Source of the DNA: Geodermatophilus obscurus
GTDB taxonomy: Bacteria; Actinomycetota; Actinomycetes; Mycobacteriales; Geodermatophilaceae
Direction of reading: 5' to 3'
Assembly: GCF_900115395.1 (NCBI RefSeq)
Contig: NZ_FOWE01000010.1
Span: forward strand, 1 to 64,000
Length of the DNA stretch: 64,000 bases
The notes under the pieces were generated by a model that did no database searches, had not been told where the DNA came from, and saw only the letters and a list, made by a program, of their open reading frames with translations. Numbering within the stretch: the stretch's first letter is position 1; the number at the start of each line of letters is the position of its first letter. Position numbers and translations under genes: made by a program. Shown here piece after piece: positions 37,435 through 46,701 of this stretch.

Positions 37435-39359
37435 TACCGGACCACGGTCAGCGGCAGCAGGCTGCGCCCGGTCGGGCCGACCTGGATCTCGGTGCCCATG
37501 GTCGGGCAGACGCCGCAGTCGTAGCAGGGGGTCCACCGGCAGTCGGCGACCTCCTCCTCGCTGAGGGCCTCCTGCCAGTCGTCCCAGAGCCACTCCTTGT
37601 CCAGCCCGGAGTCGAGGTGGTCCCAGGGCAGGACCTCGTCCTGGGTGCGCTCGCGGGTGGTGAACCAGTCGAGGTCGACGCCGAAGACGGCGAGCTCCTC
37701 GGCGGCCGCCTGCGTCCACCGGTCGTAGGAGAAGTGCTCGCTCCAGCCGTCGAACCGGCCGCCCTCGCGCCAGACGCGCTCGATGACCCGGCCGACGCGG
37801 CGGTCGCCGCGGGACAGCAGGCCCTCGATCACGCCGGGCTTGCCGTCGTGGTAGCGCAGGCCGATCGAGCGGCCGATGCGCCGGTCGGCGTTGATCGCCT
37901 GCCGCAGCACCCGGAGCCGGTGGTCGATGGTCTCGGCACTGGCCTGGGCGGCCCACTGGAACGGGGTGTGCGGCTTGGGCACGAACCCGCCGATGGACAC
38001 GGTGCAGCGGATGTCCTTGCGCCCGCTGGCCTCCCGGCCGGCGCGGATCACCTCGACGGCGAGCTCGGCGATCTCGAGCACGTCCTCGTCGGTCTCCGTC
38101 GGGAGCCCGCACATGAAGTAGAGCTTCACCTGCTGCCAGCCGTTGGCGTAGGCGGTGGTGACCGTACGGACCAGGTCCTCCTTGGACACGGTCTTGTTGA
38201 TCACCCGGCGGATCCGCTCGCTGCCGCCCTCGGGGGCGAACGTCAGGCCCGACCGCCGGCCGTTGCGGGACAGCTCGTTGGCCAGCGTGACGTTGAAGGC
38301 GTCGACGCGGGTGCTCGGCAGCGACAGGCCCGTGTTGGTGCCCTCGTAGCGGTCGGCCAGCTCCCTGGCCACCTGGGCGATCTCGGAGTGGTCGGCGCTC
38401 GACAGCGAGAGCAGGCCCACCTCCTCGTAGCCCGTGGCGCGCAGCCCCTGGTCGACCATCGAGCCGATGCCGGTGATCGTCCGCTCGCGCACCGGGCGGG
38501 TGATCATCCCGGCCTGGCAGAAGCGGCAGCCCCGGGTGCAGCCGCGGAAGATCTCCACGCTCATCCGCTCGTGCACGCTCTCGGCCAGCGGCACCAGCGG
38601 CGTCTTCGGGTAGGGCCACTCGTCGAGGTCCATGACGGTGCGCTTGCCGACCCGGGCCGGGACGTCGTCGCGGGTGCGGGTGACCGCGGCGATGGCGCCG
38701 TCGGGGCCGTAGGAGACGGCGTAGAAGCGCGGCACGTAGACGCCGTCGACGCGGGCCAGCCGGGCGAGCAGCTCCTCGCGCCCGCCGGGGCGTCCCTGCT
38801 CCTTCCACGCCTTCACGACGTCGGTGATGTCGCCGACGGCCTGCTCGCCGTCGCCGAGGACGGCGCAGTCGACGAAGTCGGCGACCGGCTCGGGGTTGAA
38901 CGCCGCGTGCCCGCCGGCGACGACGACGGGGTGCGTCTCGTCGCGGTCGCGGGCGTGCAGCGGGACGCCGGCGAGGTCGAGGGCCTCGAGCAGGTTGGTG
39001 TAGCCGAGCTCGGTGGCGAAGCTGACGCCGAGCACGTCGAAGTCGCGCACGGCGCGGTGCGCGTCGACGGTGAACTGGCCGACGCCGGCCTCGCGCATGA
39101 GGGCCGCGAGGTCGGGCCAGACGGCGTAGGTGCGCTCGGCGAGGGCGTCGGGCCGCTCGTTGAGCACCTCGTAGAGGATCATGAGGCCCTGGTTGGGCAG
39201 CCCCACCTCGTAGGCGTCGGGGTACATCAGCGCCCAGTGGACGGCGACCTCGTCCCACGGCTTGACCTGGGCGTTCAGCTCGCCACCGACGTACTGGATG
39301 GGCTTCTGCACCTGGGCCAGCAGGGGCTCGAGACGGGGGTACAGGCTCTCTCCGCTCAT
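37434..39359 (-). CDS. TIGR03960-family B12-binding radical SAM protein
   Basis: 641-residue iron-sulfur enzyme. N-terminal cobalamin-binding-like Rossmann region (VGLPNQGLMILYEVLNERPD...VVAGGHAAFNPEPVADFVD). The radical SAM core has the cluster motif CTRGCRFCQ (about residue 270) and the downstream FMCGLPTETDEDV. The C-terminal domain ends with a further cysteine cluster, CYDCGVC. The ATG at 39359 (MSGESLYP) is preferred over a longer frame to 39386. The reaction is unknown; the family is widespread and co-occurs with TIGR03936, which follows directly. Confidence 0.88.
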   Translation of the reverse strand: MSGESLYPRLEPLLAQVQKPIQYVGGELNAQVKPWDEVAVHWALMYPDAYEVGLPNQGLMILYEVLNERPDALAERTYAVWPDLAALMREAGVGQFTVDAHRAVRDFDVLGVSFATELGYTNLLEALDLAGVPLHARDRDETHPVVVAGGHAAFNPEPVADFVDCAVLGDGEQAVGDITDVVKAWKEQGRPGGREELLARLARVDGVYVPRFYAVSYGPDGAIAAVTRTRDDVPARVGKRTVMDLDEWPYPKTPLVPLAESVHERMSVEIFRGCTRGCRFCQAGMITRPVRERTITGIGSMVDQGLRATGYEEVGLLSLSSADHSEIAQVARELADRYEGTNTGLSLPSTRVDAFNVTLANELSRNGRRSGLTFAPEGGSERIRRVINKTVSKEDLVRTVTTAYANGWQQVKLYFMCGLPTETDEDVLEIAELAVEVIRAGREASGRKDIRCTVSIGGFVPKPHTPFQWAAQASAETIDHRLRVLRQAINADRRIGRSIGLRYHDGKPGVIEGLLSRGDRRVGRVIERVWREGGRFDGWSEHFSYDRWTQAAAEELAVFGVDLDWFTTRERTQDEVLPWDHLDSGLDKEWLWDDWQEALSEEEVADCRWTPCYDCGVCPTMGTEIQVGPTGRSLLPLTVVR

Positions 39360-39472
39360 GACCGGTCCAGGGTAGACGCCGGGCACCGAGACCGGACCGT
39401 CCGTCGGTAAGCGCCCCTGGGTGATCGCATCTACACTCTTGGTGACCGACGGGGACGTCCTCGAGGGGGACC

Positions 39473-41932
39473 ATGACCCAGCCGGCCGGCAACACCGGTG
39501 CGCTGCAGGACGCCGAGGGCGTCCCCCCTGACCGACCCCGGGGCCTGCTCCCCCCGGTCCTGCCGCCGCTGCGGCCGGTGCTCCCGCTCTCCCGGGGCCG
39601 GGCCGTCCTCGCTCTGCCCCGGGGCCGGGCGATGCTGGCTCTGCCCCGGGGCCGGGCGGTGCTGGCTCTGCCCCGGGGCCGGGCGATGCCGTTCGAGCAG
39701 TGGGCGGCCCACCACGCCTTCGTCCTGCGCACGCTCACCGTGCTCCTGCTGGCCGTGCCCGCCTACGCCCTGCTCCGTGGCCACGGCCCGGTGGCGGCGG
39801 TCCTGCACGCGCTCCCCCTGCTGGCGCTCGTGCTCGTGGCGCGGACGGGGTGGCTGAACCGGAGCACCCGGGCCGGTGCCGCGGCGCTGGGCCTCATGAC
39901 CACCGCGGCGCTGGCCGTGCAGCTGTCCGGTGGCGCCACCGAGGCGCACTTCCTGTTCTTCGCGCTGCTGCCGCTGGCCGCGCTCTACGCCGCGCGGGCG
40001 CCGTTCCTGCTCGCGATCGCCTTCGTCGCCGTCCACCACTTCGTGTTCGGCACGCTCTACCCGCACGCGGTGTTCGACCACCACGCCGCACCGCTGCCGA
40101 TGGCCGCCCTGCACGCGGGGTTCGTCCTGCTGGAGAGCTGGGCCTGCCTCGTGGCGTGGCGGCGCTTCGACGACCGGCGCGAGCACGTCGAGGCGCTCGT
40201 CGCCGAGCGGACCGCGGAGCTCTCCGCCCAGCGCGACGAGCTCGCGGGCCTGGCCGCCGTCGTCCAGTCCACCGCCGACGCCGTCGTCACGGCGACCCCC
40301 GACGGGCACCTCACCTCGTGGAACCCCGGCGCCGAGCGGCTCTACGGATGGCGCGCGGCCGAGGTCCTCGGCCGGCACGCCTCCCTGCTGTCGGCCGGCG
40401 AGCCGCTGCCCGACGACCTGACCACGCTGCCCACCGGCACCATGGAGCGCCGCCAGCGGCGGCGCGACGGGTCGGTGTTCGACGGCCTCGTCACGCTGTC
40501 GACCATCCGCGGGGACGACGGCACGCCGACCGGCGTCGCCGCGATCACCCGCGACATCACCGGGCGCAAACGCGCCGAGGTCCAGGCGCACGCGACCGCG
40601 CGGATGCTGGAGCAGCAGGCCGGGGAGCTGGCGCACCGGGCGCTGCACGACCCGCTCACCGGCCTGGCCAACCGGGCGCTGATGCAGGACCGCCTCGAGC
40701 ACGCCCTCGCCGACCGGCGCGCCCGCCGGCACGCGGTGCTGCTGCTCGACCTCGACGACTTCAAGGCGGTCAACGACGGCGCCGGTCACGAGGCCGGCGA
40801 CGCCGTGCTGAGCGCCGTCGCCCGGCGGCTGGAGTGCAGCGTGCGGCCGGCCGACACGGTCGCGCGCCTCGGCGGGGACGAGTTCGTCGTGCTGATGGAG
40901 GACGTCGAGGGCTCCTGCGACGTGGTGACCGTCGCCGAGCGGCTGCTGCGCGCGCTGCGCGAGCCGGTGGTGTGGGGCGACGAGCGGTTCACCGTGGGCG
41001 GCAGCGTCGGCGTCACCCTCACCGACGCAGGCGACCGCCGCGGCATGGACGACCTGCTGCGCGACGCCGACCTGGCGATGTACGTGGCCAAGTCCGGCGG
41101 CAAGAACCGGGTGCGGGTGTTCGAGCGCGGGATGCGCGAGGAGGTCGCCGCGCAGGACGAGCTGGTGCGCGACCTGCGGGCCGCCGTCCCCTCGGGCGAG
41201 CTGCGGGTGCTCTACCAGCCGCAGGTCGACCTGCGGACCGGCGCGGTCACCGGCGTCGAGGCCCTGGCGCGCTGGCAGTCGGGCAGCCGCGGGTGGGTCG
41301 AGCCGGCGGGCTTCATCCCGGCCGCCGAGGCCACCGGCGTCATCGACGCGATCGACGACTGGGTGATCGGCCAGGCCTGCGCCCAGCTGCGCTCGTGGGA
41401 CGCGGCCGGCCTGCCGGAGCTGCGCATGGCGGTCAACGTCTCCCCGCGCCGGCTGGCCACCGGCAGCCTCGCCGGCTCCCTGGCCGCGGCCGCCCGGAGC
41501 GCCGGCGTCGACCCGGGCCGGCTGGAGATCGAGGTCCCCGAGGCGGTGGCCTCCGGACCCGACGCCGCGGCCGGCATCCGCGAGGTGCGGGCGCTGGGCG
41601 TGCACGTCGCGATCGACGACTTCGGCACCGGCTCCTCGTCGCTGTCCCGGCTGCAGGACCTGCCGCTGGACCGGCTCAAGATCGACCCGTCGTCGGTGGC
41701 GCTGCTCGCCGCGGACGCGGCCACCGGGTCGCTGGCCGACGCCGTCATCGCGCTGGGCAACAGCCTGGGCCTGGAGGTCGTGGCCGAGGGCGTCGAGCAG
41801 CCCGCCCAGCTCGCCGCGCTGCGCGCCCTGGGCTGCGACGCCGCCCAGGGGCACCTCTTCGGCTCCCCGGTGCCGCCCGACGCCGTCGAGCGGCTCGTCC
41901 GCACCGGGCGCCCGCTCGTCGCCGTCGCCTAG
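39473..41932 (+). CDS. membrane-bound PAS-GGDEF-EAL cyclic-di-GMP signalling protein
   Basis: 819-residue protein for cyclic-di-GMP turnover. An N-terminal Pro/Arg-rich segment with three and a half 9-residue RGRAVLALP repeats precedes a five- to six-TM sensor region (residues 75-235) with conserved-looking histidines (ATEAHFLFF, VAVHHFVFG, VFDHH). A PAS domain follows (residues 260-370), then GGDEF with RLGGDEFVVLME and EAL with GVEALARWQ, IDDFGTGSSSLSRL, KIDPSSV, VVAEGVEQP and QGHLFGSP. Both catalytic motifs look intact, so it may make or degrade the messenger. The usual LELTES element reads LEIEVPEA, which could weaken phosphodiesterase activity. ATG 39473 follows GAGGGGG. Monocistronic. 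Confidence 0.93.
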   Translation: MTQPAGNTGALQDAEGVPPDRPRGLLPPVLPPLRPVLPLSRGRAVLALPRGRAMLALPRGRAVLALPRGRAMPFEQWAAHHAFVLRTLTVLLLAVPAYALLRGHGPVAAVLHALPLLALVLVARTGWLNRSTRAGAAALGLMTTAALAVQLSGGATEAHFLFFALLPLAALYAARAPFLLAIAFVAVHHFVFGTLYPHAVFDHHAAPLPMAALHAGFVLLESWACLVAWRRFDDRREHVEALVAERTAELSAQRDELAGLAAVVQSTADAVVTATPDGHLTSWNPGAERLYGWRAAEVLGRHASLLSAGEPLPDDLTTLPTGTMERRQRRRDGSVFDGLVTLSTIRGDDGTPTGVAAITRDITGRKRAEVQAHATARMLEQQAGELAHRALHDPLTGLANRALMQDRLEHALADRRARRHAVLLLDLDDFKAVNDGAGHEAGDAVLSAVARRLECSVRPADTVARLGGDEFVVLMEDVEGSCDVVTVAERLLRALREPVVWGDERFTVGGSVGVTLTDAGDRRGMDDLLRDADLAMYVAKSGGKNRVRVFERGMREEVAAQDELVRDLRAAVPSGELRVLYQPQVDLRTGAVTGVEALARWQSGSRGWVEPAGFIPAAEATGVIDAIDDWVIGQACAQLRSWDAAGLPELRMAVNVSPRRLATGSLAGSLAAAARSAGVDPGRLEIEVPEAVASGPDAAAGIREVRALGVHVAIDDFGTGSSSLSRLQDLPLDRLKIDPSSVALLAADAATGSLADAVIALGNSLGLEVVAEGVEQPAQLAALRALGCDAAQGHLFGSPVPPDAVERLVRTGRPLVAVA
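39593..39685 (+). repeat. 27-nt coding minisatellite in the GGDEF-EAL gene
   Basis: Three full copies and a partial fourth of a 27-nt unit (cggggccgggcg...gctctgccc) encode R-G-R-A-V/M-L-A-L-P repeats just before the first membrane helix. Copies differ only at a few positions, so copy number could change by slippage. Confidence 0.92.
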
Positions 41933-41947
41933 CGGGAAGTCCCGCCG

Positions 41948-42778
41948 CTATCGGAGCAGCAGGCGCTCCAGGCGGCGGGCGCCGACGGCCAGGCCGGCCA
42001 GTCCCATGACGAAGAGGTAGGCCGCCGACCCGAGCAGTGCCCACCGCACGTCGCCGGTCACCAGGCCGCGGACGAGCTCGATGCCGTGGTAGAGCGGCGT
42101 GCACTCGACGAGCAGCTGCAGGGGCCGGGGGTAGGTCGACAGCGGGTAGAAGGTCGTGGAGAACAGGAACAGCGGCAGGATCGCCACCTGCACGAACTCG
42201 AAGTCCTGCCAGCCGCGCAGGAAGGTGCTCACCGCCAGGCCGACGGCGGCGAAGGCGAACCCGATGAGCACCGCGGCGGGCAGCGCCAGCAGCGCCCACC
42301 ACGAGCCGACCAGCCCCAGCACGAGCATCACCAGCAGGAACGCCGCCGAGTACACCGCACCGCGCAGCAGCGCCCACACCGTCTCCCCCACCGCGGCGTC
42401 GGCGGCCGACACCGGGGTGGCCAGCACGGCGTCGTAGAGCTTGGCGTAGCGCAGCTTGAAGAACAGGTTGAAGACGGCGTCGTAGACCGCGCCGTTCATC
42501 GCGGCCGAGGCCAGCAGCGCCGGGGCCACGAACTCCTGGTAGGTCAGCGCGGTGCCGGTGTCGGTGACGACGTCGCCGACCAGCGCGCCGATCCCGACGC
42601 CGATGGACAGCAGGTAGAAGAACGGCTCGGCGAAGCCGGAGACGAACACCAGCCAGCTGCGCCGGGCGACGAGCAGGTTGCGGAACACCAGCTGGCCGGC
42701 GCGGCGCGGCGAGAGCGGGTACAGCGGCACCACCCGCAGCAGCAGGGACGCCGGGCGGTACGCCGGCGGGGCGCTCAC
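41948..42778 (-). CDS. ABC-2 type transporter permease (distal subunit)
   Basis: 276-residue membrane protein with six TM helices of the ABC-2/NodJ-DrrB type. SRRAGQLVFRNLLVARRSWLVF leads into helix 1, and the family motif FVAPALLASAAMNGAVYDAVF and FLFSTTFYPLSTYPRPLQ precede the last helices. With the adjacent permease and ATPase it forms a probable heterodimeric exporter. GTG 42778 overlaps the upstream permease stop (GTGA). Substrate unknown (drug, lipid or polysaccharide). A small hairpin (41932-41945) separates it from the convergent GGDEF-EAL gene. Confidence 0.88.
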   Translation of the reverse strand: MSAPPAYRPASLLLRVVPLYPLSPRRAGQLVFRNLLVARRSWLVFVSGFAEPFFYLLSIGVGIGALVGDVVTDTGTALTYQEFVAPALLASAAMNGAVYDAVFNLFFKLRYAKLYDAVLATPVSAADAAVGETVWALLRGAVYSAAFLLVMLVLGLVGSWWALLALPAAVLIGFAFAAVGLAVSTFLRGWQDFEFVQVAILPLFLFSTTFYPLSTYPRPLQLLVECTPLYHGIELVRGLVTGDVRWALLGSAAYLFVMGLAGLAVGARRLERLLLR

Positions 42779-43551
42779 CGGACCAGCCGCCGCTGCAGCG
42801 CGCGGGCGGCCAGCGCGGTGCCGGCGGCGGTCCACAGCGCGAGGTGGCCGACGTGCAGCAGGGCCGACCCGCCGTCGACGGTGCCGAGCGCCAGGTCGCG
42901 GGCGAGGGTGACGCCGTGCCACAACGGGGTGGCCCACGCGAACCACTCCAGGACGGCGGGCAGCCGGTCGACCGGGAAGAACGTGCCGCTGAACAGGAAC
43001 ATCGGCACGATCAGGAACCGCTGCAGCGCGGCGAACGCGGCGTCCTCCTCCAGCGCGGCGGCCATCGCCGTCACCGGCGCGGCGAAGGCCAGGCCGGTGA
43101 GCAGCGCGACCGGCAGCGCGAGCACCACCAGCGGGCTCTCCGCCGCGCCGAAGAGCAGCAGGACGACGAGGAACGCCGCGGCCGACGTCGTCACCCGGAA
43201 GGCGACGTAGAGCAGGTGGCCGGCCAGGACGTCGACCGCGCGCGCCGGGGTGGCGAGCACCGCCTCGTAGAGCCGGTCCCACTTGATGGCGCCGAGCACC
43301 GGGTAGGTCGACTCCCCCGTGGCGGTCTGCATGGCGGCGGCCACCAGCAGCCCGGGGGCGAGGAAGGCGAGGTAGCCGACGCCGCCGGGCACGCCCGGGC
43401 CGCGGTCGACGAGCGTGCCGAGCGTGAGGCCCATCGCGGCGAGGAACAGCACCGGCTCCAGCACGCTGCCGACCGCGCTGCTGCGCCAGAAGTGGCGGTG
43501 GGCGGTGAGCCGCTGGCGGAAGAAGGACACCGCGGCCGACGAGACGGGCAC
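42775..43551 (-). CDS. ABC-2 type transporter permease (proximal subunit)
   Basis: 258-residue six-TM permease paralogous to its downstream neighbour (LAPGLLVAAAMQTATGESTYPVLGAIKWDRLYEAVLATP and FLFSGTFFPVDRLPAVLEW match equivalent segments there). Starts at GTG 43551 immediately after the ATPase stop. Two permease genes arising by duplication in one operon imply a heterodimeric channel. Confidence 0.87.
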   Translation of the reverse strand: MPVSSAAVSFFRQRLTAHRHFWRSSAVGSVLEPVLFLAAMGLTLGTLVDRGPGVPGGVGYLAFLAPGLLVAAAMQTATGESTYPVLGAIKWDRLYEAVLATPARAVDVLAGHLLYVAFRVTTSAAAFLVVLLLFGAAESPLVVLALPVALLTGLAFAAPVTAMAAALEEDAAFAALQRFLIVPMFLFSGTFFPVDRLPAVLEWFAWATPLWHGVTLARDLALGTVDGGSALLHVGHLALWTAAGTALAARALQRRLVR

Positions 43552-43552
43552 G

Positions 43553-44515
<963 letters not shown>

Positions 44516-44550
44516 GCTGTCCCCGGCCCCCGGGGCGCCGTCCACCCGGT

Positions 44551-44958
44551 TTACAGGTCGGGGAAGAACAGGCCGATCTCGCGCGCGGCGGACTCGGCGG
44601 AGTCCGAGCCGTGCACGATGTTGGACTGGACCTCGAGGGCGAAGTCGCCGCGGATGGTGCCGGGCGCGGCCTTCACCGGGTCGGTGGCGCCGGCCAGCGC
44701 GCGGAACGCCTCGACGGCGCGCGGCCCCTCGACGACGAGCGCCAGCAGCGGGCCGCCGGTGATGAAGTCGACCAGCGAGCCGAAGAACGGCTTCTCGCGG
44801 TGCTCGCCGTAGTGCTCCTCGGCGACCTCACGGGTCAGGGTGCGCAGCTCGGCGGCCACCAGACGCAGGCCCTTGGCCTCCAGCCGCGAGACGACCTCGC
44901 CGACCAGGCCGCGGGCGACGCCGTCGGGCTTGACGAGGACAAGGGTGCGATCGGTCAC
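44551..44958 (-). CDS. ndk: nucleoside diphosphate kinase
   Basis: 135-residue enzyme transferring the gamma phosphate from ATP to NDPs via a phospho-histidine. The active-site histidine is in [25 protein letters not shown] at the N-terminus is typical. GTG start at 44958. Divergent from the HTH/Clp-N operon across a 73-bp region with two palindromes. Confidence 0.97.
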   Translation of the reverse strand: MTDRTLVLVKPDGVARGLVGEVVSRLEAKGLRLVAAELRTLTREVAEEHYGEHREKPFFGSLVDFITGGPLLALVVEGPRAVEAFRALAGATDPVKAAPGTIRGDFALEVQSNIVHGSDSAESAAREIGLFFPDL

Positions 44959-44984
44959 GGGACGGCAGCCTACGGGTCACCTCG

Positions 44985-45030
44985 TGTCAACCGGAGTTGA
45001 CATCCGGCCCGGTGTCAACCACAGTTGACG
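44985..45030. promoter_or_regulatory. paired palindromic operators upstream of the HTH/Clp-N operon
   Basis: Site 1 at 44985-45002 reads TGTCAACCGGAGTTGACA; site 2 at 45013-45030 reads TGTCAACCACAGTTGACG. Both are GTCAAC-N4-GTTGAC inverted repeats, 28 bp apart centre to centre, and site 2 ends one base before the ATG at 45032. The likely ligand is the HTH protein encoded next (inference). Confidence 0.75.
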
Positions 45031-45031
45031 C

Positions 45032-45253
45032 ATGGCCACCCCCACCGACGTCACGACCGCCGCCGCGGCCGACGACCCGGACACCGGCCTGCGCGCCGTC
45101 CGGGCCCTGCGCGACCTGGCCGACCGCCTCGAGGTGCTGCAGGTCGGCAACGCCCGGGCCCTCGGCTGGTCGTGGCAGCAGATCGCCGCGGCCCTCGGGG
45201 TCACCCGGCAGGCCGTGCACAAGAAGCACGCCCACGGCAGGAAGGACGTCTGA
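45032..45253 (+). CDS. small HTH protein, N-terminal half of a split ClpC2-like system
   Basis: 73-residue protein. The C-terminal half is a helix-turn-helix: ARALGWSWQQIAAALGVTRQ followed by AVHKKHAHG. As I recall mycobacterial ClpC2, its N-terminal part has the same kind of HTH (SWSDIG...GVTKQAAQKR) fused to a Clp-N domain; here HTH and Clp-N are separate genes one base apart. It is expected to bind the two palindromes directly upstream and repress its own operon. The ATG at 45032 directly abuts operator 2, so no separate leader is available unless transcription begins within the operator. Confidence 0.85.
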   Translation: MATPTDVTTAAAADDPDTGLRAVRALRDLADRLEVLQVGNARALGWSWQQIAAALGVTRQAVHKKHAHGRKDV

Positions 45254-45254
45254 G

Positions 45255-45788
45255 GTGTTCGAACGCTTCTCCGCAGAGGCCCGCCGGGCCGTCGTCGAGG
45301 CACAGCAGGAGGCCCGCGACCTCCACGCCCCCCGGATCGAGCCGGTGCACCTGCTGCTGGCGCTGAGCCGCGACCCCGGCCGCGGGGGCACCGCCCTGCG
45401 GGCCGCCGGCCTCGACCACGCCGCCGGCCGCCGCGCGCTGCAGGCCGCCGGGCCGCTGGACGCCGACGCGCTCGCCGCCGTCGGCATCGACCTGGAGCGG
45501 GTGCGCACCGCGGCCGAGTCCGCGTTCGGCCCGGGCGCCCTGGACCGCCCACGACCCGCCCGCGGGGGGCACCTGCCCTTCGCCGACGGCAGCAAGCGGG
45601 CCCTCGAGGGCGCACTGCGGCACGTGCTGGCCGAGTACCGGCCACGCCGCGCGCGGGTCATCGACACCGGGCACCTCGTCGTCGGCGTCCTGTCGGTGCC
45701 CGACCCCCTGCTGCAGCGGGTGCTGCACCTGGCCGGTGTCGACGTCGCCCGGCTCGGCGAGGAGCTGGGGACCGCGTCGGCCGCCTGA
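45255..45788 (+). CDS. stand-alone Clp N-terminal (ClpC2-like) protein
   Basis: 177-residue protein with two Clp-N repeats (FERFSAEARRAVVEAQQEARD...EPVHLLLALSRD, and later LPFADGSKRALEGALRHVLA...DTGHLVVGVLSV) and no AAA+ ATPase domain. Clp-N domains bind adaptor proteins and, in ClpC1, antibiotics such as cyclomarin. Mycobacterial ClpC2 acts as a decoy for such compounds and controls its own expression. The GTG at 45255 follows the HTH stop by one base with AGGAAGGA upstream, so the two proteins are made together and may interact. Convergent with the proline dehydrogenase gene, 5 bp away. Confidence 0.88.
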   Translation: MFERFSAEARRAVVEAQQEARDLHAPRIEPVHLLLALSRDPGRGGTALRAAGLDHAAGRRALQAAGPLDADALAAVGIDLERVRTAAESAFGPGALDRPRPARGGHLPFADGSKRALEGALRHVLAEYRPRRARVIDTGHLVVGVLSVPDPLLQRVLHLAGVDVARLGEELGTASAA

Positions 45789-45793
45789 GCCCG

Positions 45794-46669
45794 TCAGGCG
45801 CCCCGCGACTCGGCGAGACGCCGCATCCAGTAGCGGAACCAGTCGGCGCCGTAGGGCACGTACACGCGGGTCGGGACCCCGCGGCCGGCCAGGTCGTCGA
45901 GGACGTCGGGCCGCACGCCGAGCAACTGCTCGACGGTCACCGGCCCGCCCGCCAGCAGCAGTGCCTCGCGCAGCCGCCCGTCGTGGGTGGCCATCGACCA
46001 GGCCGCCCCCTGCCCGGCCAGCCGGGCGCCCAGCCGGAGGTAGGCGACGTCGGTGGGCTCCCCGTAGCGGTGCACCCCCGCCCGCTCGACGTAGGCACCC
46101 TTCACCAGACGGACGTGCACGCCGGCGGCGACGAGGGCGTCGGCGTTGCCGGGTGAGCGCAGCAGGTTGGCCTGGACGGTCGCGCCGAGCCGGTCGGCGT
46201 GCCCGCGGCCGGCGACGCCGAGCACGCAGCCGAGCACCGCGTCCGTGCGGACGGCGTCCTCCGCCCCGACCTGCACCCGCCGCCCCGGCGGGAGCGCGGC
46301 CGCGATGGAGGCCAGGCGGTCCGCGGTGCCGGCCGGGTCGGCGTCCAGGGCCAGGTGGCTCAGGTCGACCGAGAGCCAGACGTCGGCCGGTGGAGCCGGC
46401 AGGGCCGCGGCGAGGGACCGGTACTCCGCCGCAACCGCCTCGGCGGTGCCGACGTCGGTGACCCGCTCGCCGAAGAGGTCGACGCTCACGCCCCGGCCGG
46501 CGGACAGCAGCCGTCCGGTGACGGCCAACGCCCCGGCGCGGCCGCGCCCGGCCACGTAGCGGGACGCGGCGCGCCCCGCGAGCCGCTCGCCACCCGGCAG
46601 GGCGCGGACGGTGCGCTCGAAGCGCGTGCTGGTCGCCAGCCGGAACAGCACCGCGCGGTCGACTCCCAC
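45794..46669 (-). CDS. proline dehydrogenase (PRODH, monofunctional)
   Basis: FAD-dependent oxidation of proline to pyrroline-5-carboxylate; 291 residues. The barrel strands include SVDLFGERV, VWLSVDLSHLAL and VRLVKGAYVE, and the substrate-binding RYWMRRLAES near the C-terminus corresponds to the YxxRRxxE signature. The P5C dehydrogenase partner is not in the window. GTG at 46669, as no ATG is available near the family start. Proline synthesis genes (proA, proB) are elsewhere in this same window. Confidence 0.9.
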   Translation of the reverse strand: MGVDRAVLFRLATSTRFERTVRALPGGERLAGRAASRYVAGRGRAGALAVTGRLLSAGRGVSVDLFGERVTDVGTAEAVAAEYRSLAAALPAPPADVWLSVDLSHLALDADPAGTADRLASIAAALPPGRRVQVGAEDAVRTDAVLGCVLGVAGRGHADRLGATVQANLLRSPGNADALVAAGVHVRLVKGAYVERAGVHRYGEPTDVAYLRLGARLAGQGAAWSMATHDGRLREALLLAGGPVTVEQLLGVRPDVLDDLAGRGVPTRVYVPYGADWFRYWMRRLAESRGA

Positions 46670-46701
46670 CCGGCCACCCTCCCAGAGCGCCGGCGGGCCG
46701 C

